Assembly: GCA_025351925.1 (NCBI GenBank)
Contig: JANXVC010000172.1
Location: forward strand, 1 to 38,558
DNA from: Rhodospirillales bacterium
Lineage (GTDB): Bacteria; Pseudomonadota; Alphaproteobacteria; Acetobacterales; Acetobacteraceae
Reading direction: 5' to 3'
DNA: 38,558 bases
In this document: one piece after another, positions 8,636 through 16,439 of the stretch
How positions within the stretch are numbered: position 1 is the first letter of the stretch
Layout: every line of letters begins with the position of its first letter
The notes under the pieces: generated by a model
What the model was told of the DNA's origin: nothing
Databases searched by the model: none
What the model saw: the letters and a program-made list of their open reading frames with translations, nothing else
Made by a program: the position numbers and the translations under genes

Positions 8636-9199
8636 TCACGGCGCCAGCCACCGCTGTTCCAGTATGTCATCGCGCCAGCTGAAGCCCGCCCGGCGCTGCC
8701 CCTCCCGCCCAAGATGCAGCCAGTCAAGCCGGTCAACCCGGATCCGCAGCACCGCGAACTGCGCAAAGGCCGCGTCCTCGTCCATGCGGGGGATTTCCGC
8801 CGGGTCCGCGACCGGGCTCGCCGGCGACGGCCGCGAGCGATACGCGGCCCGCGACCCCGCATGCAGCCGTGCCCATTCGGCCCGCGCCAGTTCGTCGCCC
8901 GCCGAGATCGTGGCGATCCCGTCCAGGCGCACCTGAATCTGTGCGCCGTCGTCCCAGACATGCAGGGCCACGGCAGGATCGCTCCGCAAGGCTGTGACCT
9001 TGGCGGCCCGCAGGTCGCTATGCACGGTCACCAGCCGCACTGCCGCGTCGAAGCCGCGCAGCACCACCGTACGCACCTGCGGCCATCCATCCGCCCCGAC
9101 CGTCGCCAGCGCCGGGCTGCGGAAGGCGGAGCGGCGATCCGCGACGCCGCGCGACAAACGGCGGAACGCATCCGCCAACACGTCATCCAAGCTTTGCAT
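8636..9199 (-). CDS. Pyridoxamine 5'-phosphate oxidase-family flavoprotein
   Basis: A 187-residue split-barrel FMN protein. It contains RSPALATVGADGWPQVRTV near residues 27-45, a strand-loop with VTVHSDLRAAKV, and HVWDDGAQIQVRLDG. The C-terminal pattern DRLDWLHLG...RAGFSW is the part that in true PdxH helps form the PLP/FMN site. The protein is shorter than PdxH and lacks its exact C-terminal signature, so it is more likely a PNPOx-like oxidoreductase of unknown substrate than the vitamin B6 enzyme. Transcribed towards the epoxide hydrolase, with 12 bp between stops. The ISL3 element begins about 65 bp upstream of its start and may have separated it from its original promoter. Confidence 0.8.
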   Translation of the reverse strand: MQSLDDVLADAFRRLSRGVADRRSAFRSPALATVGADGWPQVRTVVLRGFDAAVRLVTVHSDLRAAKVTALRSDPAVALHVWDDGAQIQVRLDGIATISAGDELARAEWARLHAGSRAAYRSRPSPASPVADPAEIPRMDEDAAFAQFAVLRIRVDRLDWLHLGREGQRRAGFSWRDDILEQRWLAP

Positions 9200-9274
9200 T
9201 GCCCTGATATCGGCTGCTATCCAGGCTTGCCTAGGCGATGTCCTAGTACCATTGCGCCGTCGCCGGAGCCAGTC

Positions 9275-9320
9275 GATCTTGCCCCGTCTCTGTGGTTCTC
9301 CCGTGCTTTGCGTGGATCAT
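9275..9320. repeat. Left terminal inverted repeat of the ISL3 element
   Basis: The 46-bp segment begins GATCTTG and ends CGTGGATCAT, with a shared core CTGTGGTTCTCCCG. It matches the complement of 10735-10780 at 38 of 46 positions by eye. The transposase stop codon (complement of 9317-9319) lies inside it. Confidence 0.75.
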
Positions 9321-10678
9321 GCCGCCAGCAGAACGCGTCGGCGCAGCAGGTCGAAGCTGGCGCGGCCATAACTCTGCCGCTTCAGGAGCTTGAGCCGGTT
9401 GACCTGCTCGTCTTGCTCGACCCCGGCAATGATGGCCGGTGCGGCAGCGTCCAAAGCCGCAACGGGCTGGACCAACAGCCAGGCGAGTTGGGGCACCGTC
9501 GGCAAGGCTGGTGCTCCGTCGCGCGCCTTGGGCGGTTGTGTCTCGCCTGCCGCACGGGCACGCCACACATGAGGCCCGGTCTTGGCCGGCGCCGTCCGCC
9601 GCTCGATGAGCCAGCGATGCACTTGCCGCGTCCCGCCGGGGAAGCCTTGGGCGCGCAGCTCGCGCCACAGGCCAAGCCCGTTCTCGCAGCCCTCGCCGAG
9701 CCTGCGTTCCAGATAGGAGAGATAAGGATCGAGGATGCTCGGACCCGGGCCATGCGCGGCCCGCGCCGGGAAGCTCTCGGCACGGGCATACTTGCGCACG
9801 GTCCCGAGTGCCAGGCCCGTCACCCGCACGATGCCGAGCAACGTCTCGCCCGCCAGGCGCCTGCGCCGGACCTCGTCGTATCGGGCGAGACTTGCCAAAG
9901 GTTCCATTCGGCAGGGCCAGATGGAATGGCAAGGCGAGGGCCGCCACTGAGCGCGGCTTTCGGCACCCGCCGCCCGCTCGGGCGCGCTACGCGGGAAAGC
10001 GCGGTCGCGTCGGGCCGGGACAGGGCTGGTTTCCTCGGCGCCGGCGGACGGCAACGGCAAGCGCCGGAGCCGGGCATGGACGCCGTGCAGCCAGCGCTCC
10101 ACTGCTTGGCGCATGTTGGCCAGCAGGTGCCAGCGGTCGCAGACCTGCACGGCGCTAGGCGCGCCCAAGGTGGCGCCGCGGGCGTACTCGGTTGAGCGGT
10201 CGCGGGCGGAGCCGGTCAAGGTTCCGGCGGCGCAGCCGATGGAATACCGGCGGAGGGGACAATCTCGATCCCCGGTTTCCGCTCCGCCCAGTCGTCCACG
10301 ACCACGGCATGAGGCGGTTTCAACTCAGGCAGTGGCACATCCCGGACCAAGCGCAGCACCCCGTCCGCGCTCGCTGGCATGGCGAGTTGGGACAACAATC
10401 GGGCACCGGCCTCGCCGCCGAGGGCCAGGCCGACTTGGCTTTGCGCCTCGGTCAGCCTGTCGTTGCAGCGCGCGTGAGGTTTGACCAGCTCAGGCAGGCG
10501 TTCAGCAAAGGTACGCCGGACGACGCTGGTAGCGGCTGTGCACAGCGCGGCTGGCCCGGCCGCAGTTAGGGCAGCGACTACCGGGTTTCGTGCCCCGCAC
10601 AGCGATATGCAGATGGTTCAGGCCTACGTGCGTGATCTGCTTCACGCGACAGCTTGGAATGGGAAAGAACTCGTTCAT
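9317..10678 (-). pseudogene. ISL3-family transposase, broken by internal deletions and frameshifts
   Basis: Three consecutive minus-strand frames together spell an ISL3 transposase. From the ATG at 10678: MNEFFPIPSC, a zinc finger KPGSRCPNCG, and VHSRYQR, then a stop at about 10502. The second frame resumes with RTFAERLPELVKPHAR and the DDE motif region AVVVDDWA, then jumps to GIEIV. The third frame (10219-9317) carries RDRSTEYARG, QVCDRWHLLANMRQ, a helix-turn-helix segment (LGTVRKYARAESFPAR) and the C-terminus VNRLKLLKRQSYGR. Compared with the family, pieces are missing after VHSRYQR, after DDWA, and before VNRLKLLKRQ. The last gap removes the segment that normally holds the catalytic Glu (WSNGQAEGQ). 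The protein cannot be active. Confidence 0.83.
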
Positions 10679-10734
10679 GCCTCAACAAAATGGGAAGCCA
10701 CACCGCTCCTGCCAAATACCTGTTTAAATCCGAA

Positions 10735-10780
10735 ATGATCCACGTGAAGAGCGGGAGAACCACAGGAACAGGTCAAGATC
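10735..10780. repeat. Right terminal inverted repeat of the ISL3 element
   Basis: Complement of the left repeat: begins ATGATCCACG, contains CGGGAGAACCACAG and ends CAAGATC. It ends about 76 bp before the start of the ABC binding-protein gene. Promoter signals for that operon may therefore lie in or next to the repeat. Confidence 0.75.
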
Positions 10781-10856
10781 AGCTCGGCACTGCCCTTGAC
10801 GCGACGGGCGAGACACCGCGACATTGTGCTCGGAACAAAGCTCGGAGAGCGCGACG

Positions 10857-11804
10857 ATGGTGATGCTGGTAGGGCGACGTGCTGCGGCGGCCGGCGCCGT
10901 AGTCGCGGCTGCGGGGCTGGCGGGACGGCCCCGGGCGCAGCAGCAGCCGACCTTCGCCCTGGTGCAGATCAATCAGCAGGCGCTGTTCTTCAACCAGATG
11001 AACCAGGGCGCGATGCAGGCCGCGCAGCGTGCGGGCGCGAAGCTGGTCATCTTCAACAGCAACGACCGTCCGCAGGCGCAGAACGACGCCATTGAGACGT
11101 ATATCCAGCAGAAGGTCGCCGGCATCATCGTCTGCGCTATCGACGTGAACGGCGTCGTGCCGGCCGTGCAGGCCGCCGCCGCGGCGGGCATTCCGGTGGT
11201 GGCCGTGGACGCCATCCTGCCGGCGGGGCCGCAAAAGGCGCAGATCGGCGTGGACAATGCCCGTGCCGGGGCGATGCTGGCCGAGGCGTTCCTGGCCTAC
11301 GTGAAAAGCGCCATGGGCGGCCGCGCCACGCTGGGCGTCGTCGGCGCGCTCAACAGCTTTATCCAAAACGTGCGGCAGAAGGGTTTTGAGGACGCGGTCC
11401 GCGCCGATCCCGCGATCCGCATGGCCGGCACGGTGGACGGGCGCAATGTGCAGGACAGCGCGCTGGCGGCAGCCGAGCAGCTGATCACCGCGAACCCTGG
11501 GCTGACCGCGATCTACGCGACGGGCGAGCCGGCCCTGCTGGGCGCCGTGGCGGCGGTGCAGAGTCAGAATAAGCAGGCCAGCATCCGGGTGTTCGGCTGG
11601 GACCTCACGGCGCAGGCGATCGCCGGCATCGACCAGGGCTTCGTCGTCGCCGTGGTGCAGCAGGACCCGGCCGCGATGGGCGCCGCCGGGGTGGACGCAT
11701 TGGTGAAATTGCACGGCGGCGGCACGGTCGATCCGCAGATCGCCATTCCCGTGACGATCGTGACCAAGGCGAACGTTGAGCCGTACCGCGCCATGTTCCG
11801 CTGA
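10857..11804 (+). CDS. Periplasmic sugar-binding protein of an ABC importer (RbsB-like)
   Basis: A 315-residue type I periplasmic binding protein of the peripla_BP_4 class. An N-terminal export signal is visible (GRRAAAAGAVVAAAGLAG, then an RAQ cleavage site); the twin Arg could make it a Tat substrate, but the motif is incomplete. The mature part starts TFALVQINQQALFF, followed by KLVIFNSNDRPQAQNDAIE, AGIIVCAIDVNGV and AGIPVVAVDA, the usual alternating Rossmann lobes. The ATG at 10857 has GGAGAG six bases upstream. A TTG at 10824 is open but less likely. First gene of a four-gene operon with ATPase, permease and a PTE-family hydrolase. The ligand is probably a sugar or related polyol/lactone. 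Confidence 0.88.
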   Translation: MVMLVGRRAAAAGAVVAAAGLAGRPRAQQQPTFALVQINQQALFFNQMNQGAMQAAQRAGAKLVIFNSNDRPQAQNDAIETYIQQKVAGIIVCAIDVNGVVPAVQAAAAAGIPVVAVDAILPAGPQKAQIGVDNARAGAMLAEAFLAYVKSAMGGRATLGVVGALNSFIQNVRQKGFEDAVRADPAIRMAGTVDGRNVQDSALAAAEQLITANPGLTAIYATGEPALLGAVAAVQSQNKQASIRVFGWDLTAQAIAGIDQGFVVAVVQQDPAAMGAAGVDALVKLHGGGTVDPQIAIPVTIVTKANVEPYRAMFR

Positions 11805-11846
11805 GGCGCACGAACGAGCGGACAGCGTGACGGCGCCGCTGCCCGC

Positions 11847-12584
11847 GTGACAACGCCGCTGGTGGAGTTGCGCGGCATACGCAAGGCCTACGGCTCGATC
11901 GAGGCGCTGCGCGGCGTGGACCTCGACCTGCACGCCGGCGAGTGCCTGGGCTTAGTGGGGGACAACGCCGCCGGCAAAAGCACGCTGACCAAGGTGCTGG
12001 CCGGCACCGTCATCCCCGACGCCGGCGAAATCCGGCTCGACGGACATAAGCTGCCGTTCACCGGACCCGGCGCGGCACGGCGGCTGGGCATTGAAATGGT
12101 CTATCAGGACCTGGCGCTGTGCGACTCCGTGGACGTCGCCGGCAATCTGTTCCTCGGGCGGGAGATCACCCGGCGCGGCCTGCTGGACGAGGACGCGATG
12201 CGGGCGCAGGCGCGCGAAATGCTGGACCGGCTCGGCATCCGCATCCCGCGCCTCACCGCGACGGTCGCCGGCCTGTCGGGCGGGCAGCGGCAGAGCATCG
12301 CCATCGCCCGCGCGGCGGCGTTCGGGCCGCGGGTGCTGATCATGGACGAGCCGACCTCGGCGCTCGCGGTCGGTGAGGTCGAGGCGGTGCTGGCGCTGAT
12401 CGGCCGCATCAAGGCGACGGGCGTCGCGGTCGTGTTGATTACGCACCGGCTGCAGGACCTGTTCCGGGTCTGCGACCGGCTCGCGGTGATGTACGAGGGC
12501 CGCAAGGTGGCCGAGCGCGGCACCCGCGACACTGGGCTTGAGGAGCTGGTGCGGCTCATCATGGGCGAGGGTGCAGCGTATTGA
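11847..12584 (+). CDS. Sugar ABC importer ATP-binding protein, single domain
   Basis: A 245-residue ATPase energising the importer. Walker A is GDNAAGKST (38-46), signature LSGGQ (143-147), Walker B VLIMDEP (163-169) and switch His200 in LITH. Ribose/xylose-type importers usually use a fused double-ATPase of about 500 residues (RbsA). This one has a single cassette and would work as a homodimer, like FrcA-type systems. The start is GTG at 11847 (VTTPLVELRG); no better codon is nearby. Its stop overlaps the TTG start of the permease by 4 bp. Confidence 0.92.
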   Translation: MTTPLVELRGIRKAYGSIEALRGVDLDLHAGECLGLVGDNAAGKSTLTKVLAGTVIPDAGEIRLDGHKLPFTGPGAARRLGIEMVYQDLALCDSVDVAGNLFLGREITRRGLLDEDAMRAQAREMLDRLGIRIPRLTATVAGLSGGQRQSIAIARAAAFGPRVLIMDEPTSALAVGEVEAVLALIGRIKATGVAVVLITHRLQDLFRVCDRLAVMYEGRKVAERGTRDTGLEELVRLIMGEGAAY

Positions 12585-13531
12585 ATGGGGCCCGGGACTG
12601 GGTGGCGGCGCACGCCCAGGTGCTGTCCATTGCGCTGTTCCTTTTGGTGGCCTGCGCGCTGTTCGGCGCGGGAACCGAGGCGTTTCTCAGCCAGGGCAAC
12701 CTGCTGAACCTGCTGCGGCAGTCAGCACCCATGCTGATCGTGGCAGTCGCTATGACGTTCGTGATCACGACGGGCGGCATCGACCTCTCGGTCGGCTCGA
12801 CCGTCGCGCTGACCAATGCGCTGGCGGCGCTGGCGCTGGCGGCCGGCCTGCCCTGGCCGCTGGCGGTGCTCGGCATCCTGCTGCTCGGCCTCGGCATCGG
12901 CGTCGTGCAGGGCTGGTTCGTCGCGACGCAGGGCATCCCCTCGTTCATCGTGACGCTGGCCGGGCTGTCGGCGCTGCGCGGCTTGGCGCTGCTGCTGACC
13001 CAGGGCTACTCGATCCCGGTCGCGCCGGGCACGTTCACCGCCATCGGCCGTGGCTGGCTGCTTGGAGTGCCGGTGCCGGCGATGCTGGCGCTGCTGGTCG
13101 TGGTCGCGGGCTTCGTCGTGCTGCGGCGCACGCGCTATGGCCGGCAGGTCACGGCGACGGGCGCCAACCTGGAGGCGGCGCGCCGGGTCGGGATGCCGGT
13201 GCGCTGGGTGACGGGGTCGGTGTATGCGCTGGCGGGCGCGGCGTCGGGCCTGGCCGGACTGGTCATCGCCGCGCGGCTCGGCTCCGGCTCGTCGAACGCC
13301 GCCGTCGGGTTCGAGCTGGACGTGATCGCCGCCGTGGTGCTGGGCGGCACCTCGCTTATGGGGGGCCGCGGCTCGGTTGCCGGCACGGTGCTGGGCGCGC
13401 TGACCATCGCGGTGATCGGCAATGGGCTCATCCTCGCGCACGTCTCGCCGTTCTTTACCCAGATCATGACCGGCGCCATCATCCTCGCCGCCGTCTGGAT
13501 GAACACCCGGCTGTTCACCCGCAAGCGTTAG
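12581..13531 (+). CDS. Sugar ABC importer permease (RbsC/FrcB-like)
   Basis: A 316-residue inner-membrane permease of the BPD_transp_2 family with about 8-10 hydrophobic helices. Diagnostic segments are FVITTGGIDLSVGS (TM region with the conserved GGIDLSVG), GLGIGVVQGWFVATQGIPSFIVTLAG, RYGRQVTATGANLEAARRVGM, and near the end AAVVLGGTSLMGGRGSVAGTVLG. The start is TTG at 12581, sharing TTGA with the ATPase stop. GAGGG lies about 10 bases upstream. A GTG seven codons later is an alternative. It forms the channel for the substrate delivered by the upstream binding protein. Confidence 0.9.
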   Translation: MNGARDWVAAHAQVLSIALFLLVACALFGAGTEAFLSQGNLLNLLRQSAPMLIVAVAMTFVITTGGIDLSVGSTVALTNALAALALAAGLPWPLAVLGILLLGLGIGVVQGWFVATQGIPSFIVTLAGLSALRGLALLLTQGYSIPVAPGTFTAIGRGWLLGVPVPAMLALLVVVAGFVVLRRTRYGRQVTATGANLEAARRVGMPVRWVTGSVYALAGAASGLAGLVIAARLGSGSSNAAVGFELDVIAAVVLGGTSLMGGRGSVAGTVLGALTIAVIGNGLILAHVSPFFTQIMTGAIILAAVWMNTRLFTRKR

Positions 13532-13540
13532 GAGGCACCC

Positions 13541-14602
13541 ATGCTCTCGCCCGCCCACGTCCGCTCCGGCCAGGTGATGACCGTGCTGGGGCCCATTCCG
13601 GCGGCGCAGCTCGGACCGACGCTGATGCACGAGCATTTGCTGAACGACTGCCGTTGCTGGTGGCATCGTCCAACCCAGCCCGGGCGTGAGTACCTGGCGA
13701 CGGCCAAGGTGTCCGCGCCGATCCTAGGGGAACTGCGCATGGACCCCTTCGCCTGCCTGGACAACTGCGCGCTGGAAGACGAGGCTGCGGCCGTGGACGA
13801 GCTGCGCCCGGCGGCGGCGCTCGGTTGCCGCACCATCGTGGACCCGACCTGCCGCGGCATCGGCCGCGATCCCGCCGCCCTGGTCCGCATCGCGCGCGCC
13901 ACCGGCCTCAACGTCGTCATGGGCGCCGGCTACTACCTGGAGGCCTCGCACCCCCCTGCCCTCGCCGCCTTGTCCGTCCAGGCCGTGTGCGACGAGATCG
14001 TGGCCGAGGCGACGGATGGCATCGACGGCGTCCGCATCGGGCTGGTGGGCGAGATCGGCGTCTCCGCGGATTTCACGGCGGCGGAGGAGAAGTCGCTGCG
14101 CGGCGCCGCACGGGCTGCGGCGCGGACTGGGCTCGCCCTGATGATCCACCTGCCCGGCTGGTTCCGCCACGGCCACCGCGTGCTCGACATCGCCGAGGCC
14201 GAGGGCGCCGACCCCGCGCACACCGTGCTGTGCCACATGAACCCATCCGGCCATGACGCGGCGTATCAGGACGCGCTAGCCCGCCGCGGCGCGTTCCTGG
14301 AATACGACATGATCGGCATGGACTACTGGTATGCTGACCAGGGCGTGCAGTGCCCGTCGGACGAGGAGAACGCCCGCGCCATCGTGCGCCTGGCGGAGGC
14401 CGGGCATCTCGACCGCGTGCTGCTGTCGCAGGACGTCTTTTTGAAGATGATGCTGACCCGACACGGCGGCTTCGGCTACGCCTACGTCCAGCGCCACTTC
14501 CTGCCGCGCCTGCGTCGAGTGGGCTTTAGCGAGGCGGACCTCAATACGCTGATGTTGCAGAATCCGCGCCGGGTGTTTGATGCCACCGCGGCTATGATCT
14601 AA
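13541..14602 (+). CDS. Phosphotriesterase-family metal-dependent hydrolase (lactonase-like)
   Basis: A 353-residue amidohydrolase-superfamily TIM barrel. Metal ligands can be placed: His30 and His32 in MHEHL, the bridging position Glu171 in GLVGEIGVS, His203 in MIHLPG, His232 in LCHMN, and Asp298 in LLSQDVF. The Glu at the bridging site, instead of carboxylated Lys, is the pattern of PHP-type homologues rather than true organophosphatases. A perfect AGGAGG precedes the ATG. It closes the sugar ABC operon 9 bp after the permease stop. Family members hydrolyse lactones and sugar lactones, so a sugar-lactone or ester activity fits the context, but the substrate is not shown. Confidence 0.87.
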   Translation: MLSPAHVRSGQVMTVLGPIPAAQLGPTLMHEHLLNDCRCWWHRPTQPGREYLATAKVSAPILGELRMDPFACLDNCALEDEAAAVDELRPAAALGCRTIVDPTCRGIGRDPAALVRIARATGLNVVMGAGYYLEASHPPALAALSVQAVCDEIVAEATDGIDGVRIGLVGEIGVSADFTAAEEKSLRGAARAAARTGLALMIHLPGWFRHGHRVLDIAEAEGADPAHTVLCHMNPSGHDAAYQDALARRGAFLEYDMIGMDYWYADQGVQCPSDEENARAIVRLAEAGHLDRVLLSQDVFLKMMLTRHGGFGYAYVQRHFLPRLRRVGFSEADLNTLMLQNPRRVFDATAAMI

Positions 14603-15435
14603 GCGGCGAAGCTGACGTTGGAAGTGCCTTGCTCGAGGACTTCAACCGGGTCGTTCAGGCCGATCCAACCCGTCGTCTCGGGAATGAGGTTCTGGCCGAA
14701 CATGATGCGGCCGGCTGTATCGCGGCGAAAGCGGGACAGCGTCAGCAATGGCTCCGTCTTATTGGGACGTTCGCCGGTATCCTGATCGACCGTCGTCACG
14801 GTGCAGCGCTGGCAGGGCTTGACCAAACGGAACACCACGGAACCGATGCGGATGCGGCGCCAGCGATCCTCGGCCCAGGCCTCGCTGCCCTGTACAACGA
14901 TGTTGGTACGAAACCGGCTCATCGGCACCGGATTGGCCAGTCGGCTGTTCAAATCGGCGAGCGACGCAAGGCTGGTGAGCAGGACCGGGAAGCCGTCCGA
15001 AAGGTTCACCCGGTCTGCGGGCGCGCCGTAGGCCGGATTGACCTGCCGGCATCGTGGGTCCGTCAGATAAACCAAGCGGCACTCGATGCCGATCATGGCA
15101 CTCAGCCAGGCGGCCGCCGCGGCGCCGCCAGAGGCCACGCGGACGGTGTCCCGCCATATCGTGACGTCCAGCGTCGCGGCGTCAGGGCCGGGCAGCGGGA
15201 CGACAAGCTGTTTGCCGCTGCCCGACAGCACCAGGCCGTCCGGCCCGGCCGCGGCTGCGATCGGGGCCAAAGCGGGGAATTTTCGCTGCGTCACAAATGT
15301 CCCGGCGCTGTCCACGATCATCCACCGTCGATCACCGGCCACGCCCCATGGCTCGATCTCCACCTGTTCACGCGCGCTGCCGCGCAGCGCCTTGATTGGG
15401 TAGATGCGCAGTTCACTGACTTCGGCGGAGGACAT
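14599..15435 (-). CDS. MOSC domain protein with N-terminal beta-barrel (YcbX/mARC-like)
   Basis: A 278-residue molybdenum-cofactor protein. The MOSC N-terminal barrel starts with SELRIYPIKALRG and includes GDRRWMIVDSAGTFVTQRK. The MOSC domain follows with RFRTNIVVQGSEAWAEDRW and the putative Mo-coordinating Cys in VKPCQRCTVTTVDQDTG. The C-terminal ferredoxin domain of E. coli YcbX is absent, so electrons must come from a separate partner. Such proteins reduce N-hydroxylated compounds. The ATG at 15435 is chosen because upstream codons give a family-unlike Arg/Pro-rich lead. Its stop overlaps the stop of the convergent hydrolase gene. Confidence 0.85.
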   Translation of the reverse strand: MSSAEVSELRIYPIKALRGSAREQVEIEPWGVAGDRRWMIVDSAGTFVTQRKFPALAPIAAAAGPDGLVLSGSGKQLVVPLPGPDAATLDVTIWRDTVRVASGGAAAAAWLSAMIGIECRLVYLTDPRCRQVNPAYGAPADRVNLSDGFPVLLTSLASLADLNSRLANPVPMSRFRTNIVVQGSEAWAEDRWRRIRIGSVVFRLVKPCQRCTVTTVDQDTGERPNKTEPLLTLSRFRRDTAGRIMFGQNLIPETTGWIGLNDPVEVLEQGTSNVSFAA

Positions 15436-15521
15436 GGCGTGAACGATGGCATAGAAAGGCGGCCGTCGCGAGATCGCGGCCGCCCCTTGCATTCCCGCCC
15501 TGCTTGGAAGACACCCCGCCT

Positions 15522-16388
15522 ATGAGCCCAGGCTACCTGCCCTTCGCCGGCGCGCTGCAGCTGCCGGCCTTCGTATGCGACAACTGCGGCTATTGGCAGC
15601 GTCACTTCGCCAAACCGCCCGCCTGCCCGATGTGCCTCGACGCCCGCCATGTGGTGCCGCAGGACGGCTGGCAGTTCTGGACGCGGGAGGAGGCGCAGGC
15701 CCGCTTCCCTTGCCACTGGGCTGAGCTGGAGCCCGGCGTCTGGCGTTTCTGGAACGAGCCGGTGAGCGGCATTGGCCCCAGCGCCTACCTAATCCAGACG
15801 CCGGACGGCAACATGGGTTTCGAGGGCTGCCCGGTGTTCAGCGAAGCGGCGCTCGACCACATCGCTGCCCTGGGCGGAATGCGTGTGCTGGCCGCCTCCC
15901 ACCCGCACGCCTACGGCGCGTTGTGGCAGTTGCAGGACCGCTTCGACCCCGAGCTCGCTTTGCATCCCGGCGACCTCGAATGGTCCGGCGCCCTCAAGGT
16001 GAGCTGGCCGTTCGATGACGTGCTGGAGCCGCTGCCGGGGCTGCGGCTGCATCTGACCGCCGGGCACTTTGCTGGCCATACCGTGCTGCACGACCGCAAA
16101 CGGCGCATCCTATTCTGCGGCGACGCGCTGAAGTTCGAGCTGGACCCGGCGAACCCGCGCCGAGCGCTGACTATCTCCGCCCATAAAGCCTTCGTGCGCG
16201 GTATTCCGCTCACGCCGAACGAGTTGCGCCGCTACCGGGAGGTGTTCGCTGGACTGGATTTCGTGCAGACTTGGACGCCGTTCGAGCAGGCTGCGAACAG
16301 CGGCCGGACCGAGGCGCTGGCACTGATCGACACAATGCTGGCGTCGCGGCCCCACGCGGCGCCGGTACCGCTGGAAAGCCTGCGGTAA
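15522..16388 (+). CDS. MBL-fold hydrolase-like protein with N-terminal zinc ribbon
   Basis: A 288-residue protein. Residues 19-38 hold CDNCG and CPMC, two CxxC knuckles (Cys19, 22, 35, 38) that should form a small zinc ribbon. From about residue 85 a metallo-beta-lactamase-like domain follows. The usual HxHxDH is replaced by ASHPHAYGA. Later motifs are a canonical-looking TAGHFAGHTVLHD and FCGDALKFE, near YxxFGD of the family. The altered first motif means metal binding by the MBL domain may be incomplete or different. Upstream TTG at 15504 is possible, but the ATG at 15522 is preferred. The function is unknown. It lies between a MOSC protein (divergent) and an aldo/keto reductase (same strand, 51 bp on). 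Confidence 0.75.
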   Translation: MSPGYLPFAGALQLPAFVCDNCGYWQRHFAKPPACPMCLDARHVVPQDGWQFWTREEAQARFPCHWAELEPGVWRFWNEPVSGIGPSAYLIQTPDGNMGFEGCPVFSEAALDHIAALGGMRVLAASHPHAYGALWQLQDRFDPELALHPGDLEWSGALKVSWPFDDVLEPLPGLRLHLTAGHFAGHTVLHDRKRRILFCGDALKFELDPANPRRALTISAHKAFVRGIPLTPNELRRYREVFAGLDFVQTWTPFEQAANSGRTEALALIDTMLASRPHAAPVPLESLR

Positions 16389-16439
16389 AAACCGGCTGCA
16401 CCCGATCGTACATGTCACATTTTACACTGGAGGATAGAG

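Larger units (their letters stand above)
9265..10794 (-). mobile_element. Decayed ISL3-family insertion sequence with recognisable ends
   Basis: About 1.5 kb bounded by imperfect terminal inverted repeats. By hand alignment 38 of 46 bases match between 9275-9320 and the complement of 10735-10780, with weaker pairing outside. A broken ISL3 transposase fills the interior on the minus strand. The element sits between the PNPOx-like gene and the ABC operon, with its transposase start side about 60 bp from the binding-protein start. I could not identify a target-site duplication with confidence. Outer boundaries are accurate only to roughly 10 bp. Confidence 0.8.

Noticed and set aside
8714-10195. 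493-codon plus-strand frame across the PNPOx gene and the IS
   Set aside because: It runs antisense to both a conserved flavoprotein and a recognisable transposase, and its composition is that of a shadow frame.
10779-11933. 384-codon open frame antisense to the ABC binding protein
   Set aside because: His/Arg-rich shadow with no family motif; the sense strand carries a complete binding protein with ribosome site and signal peptide.
12722-13666. 314-codon open frame antisense to the sugar permease
   Set aside because: Arg/Gln/His-rich composition typical of the complement of a membrane protein; no domain seen.
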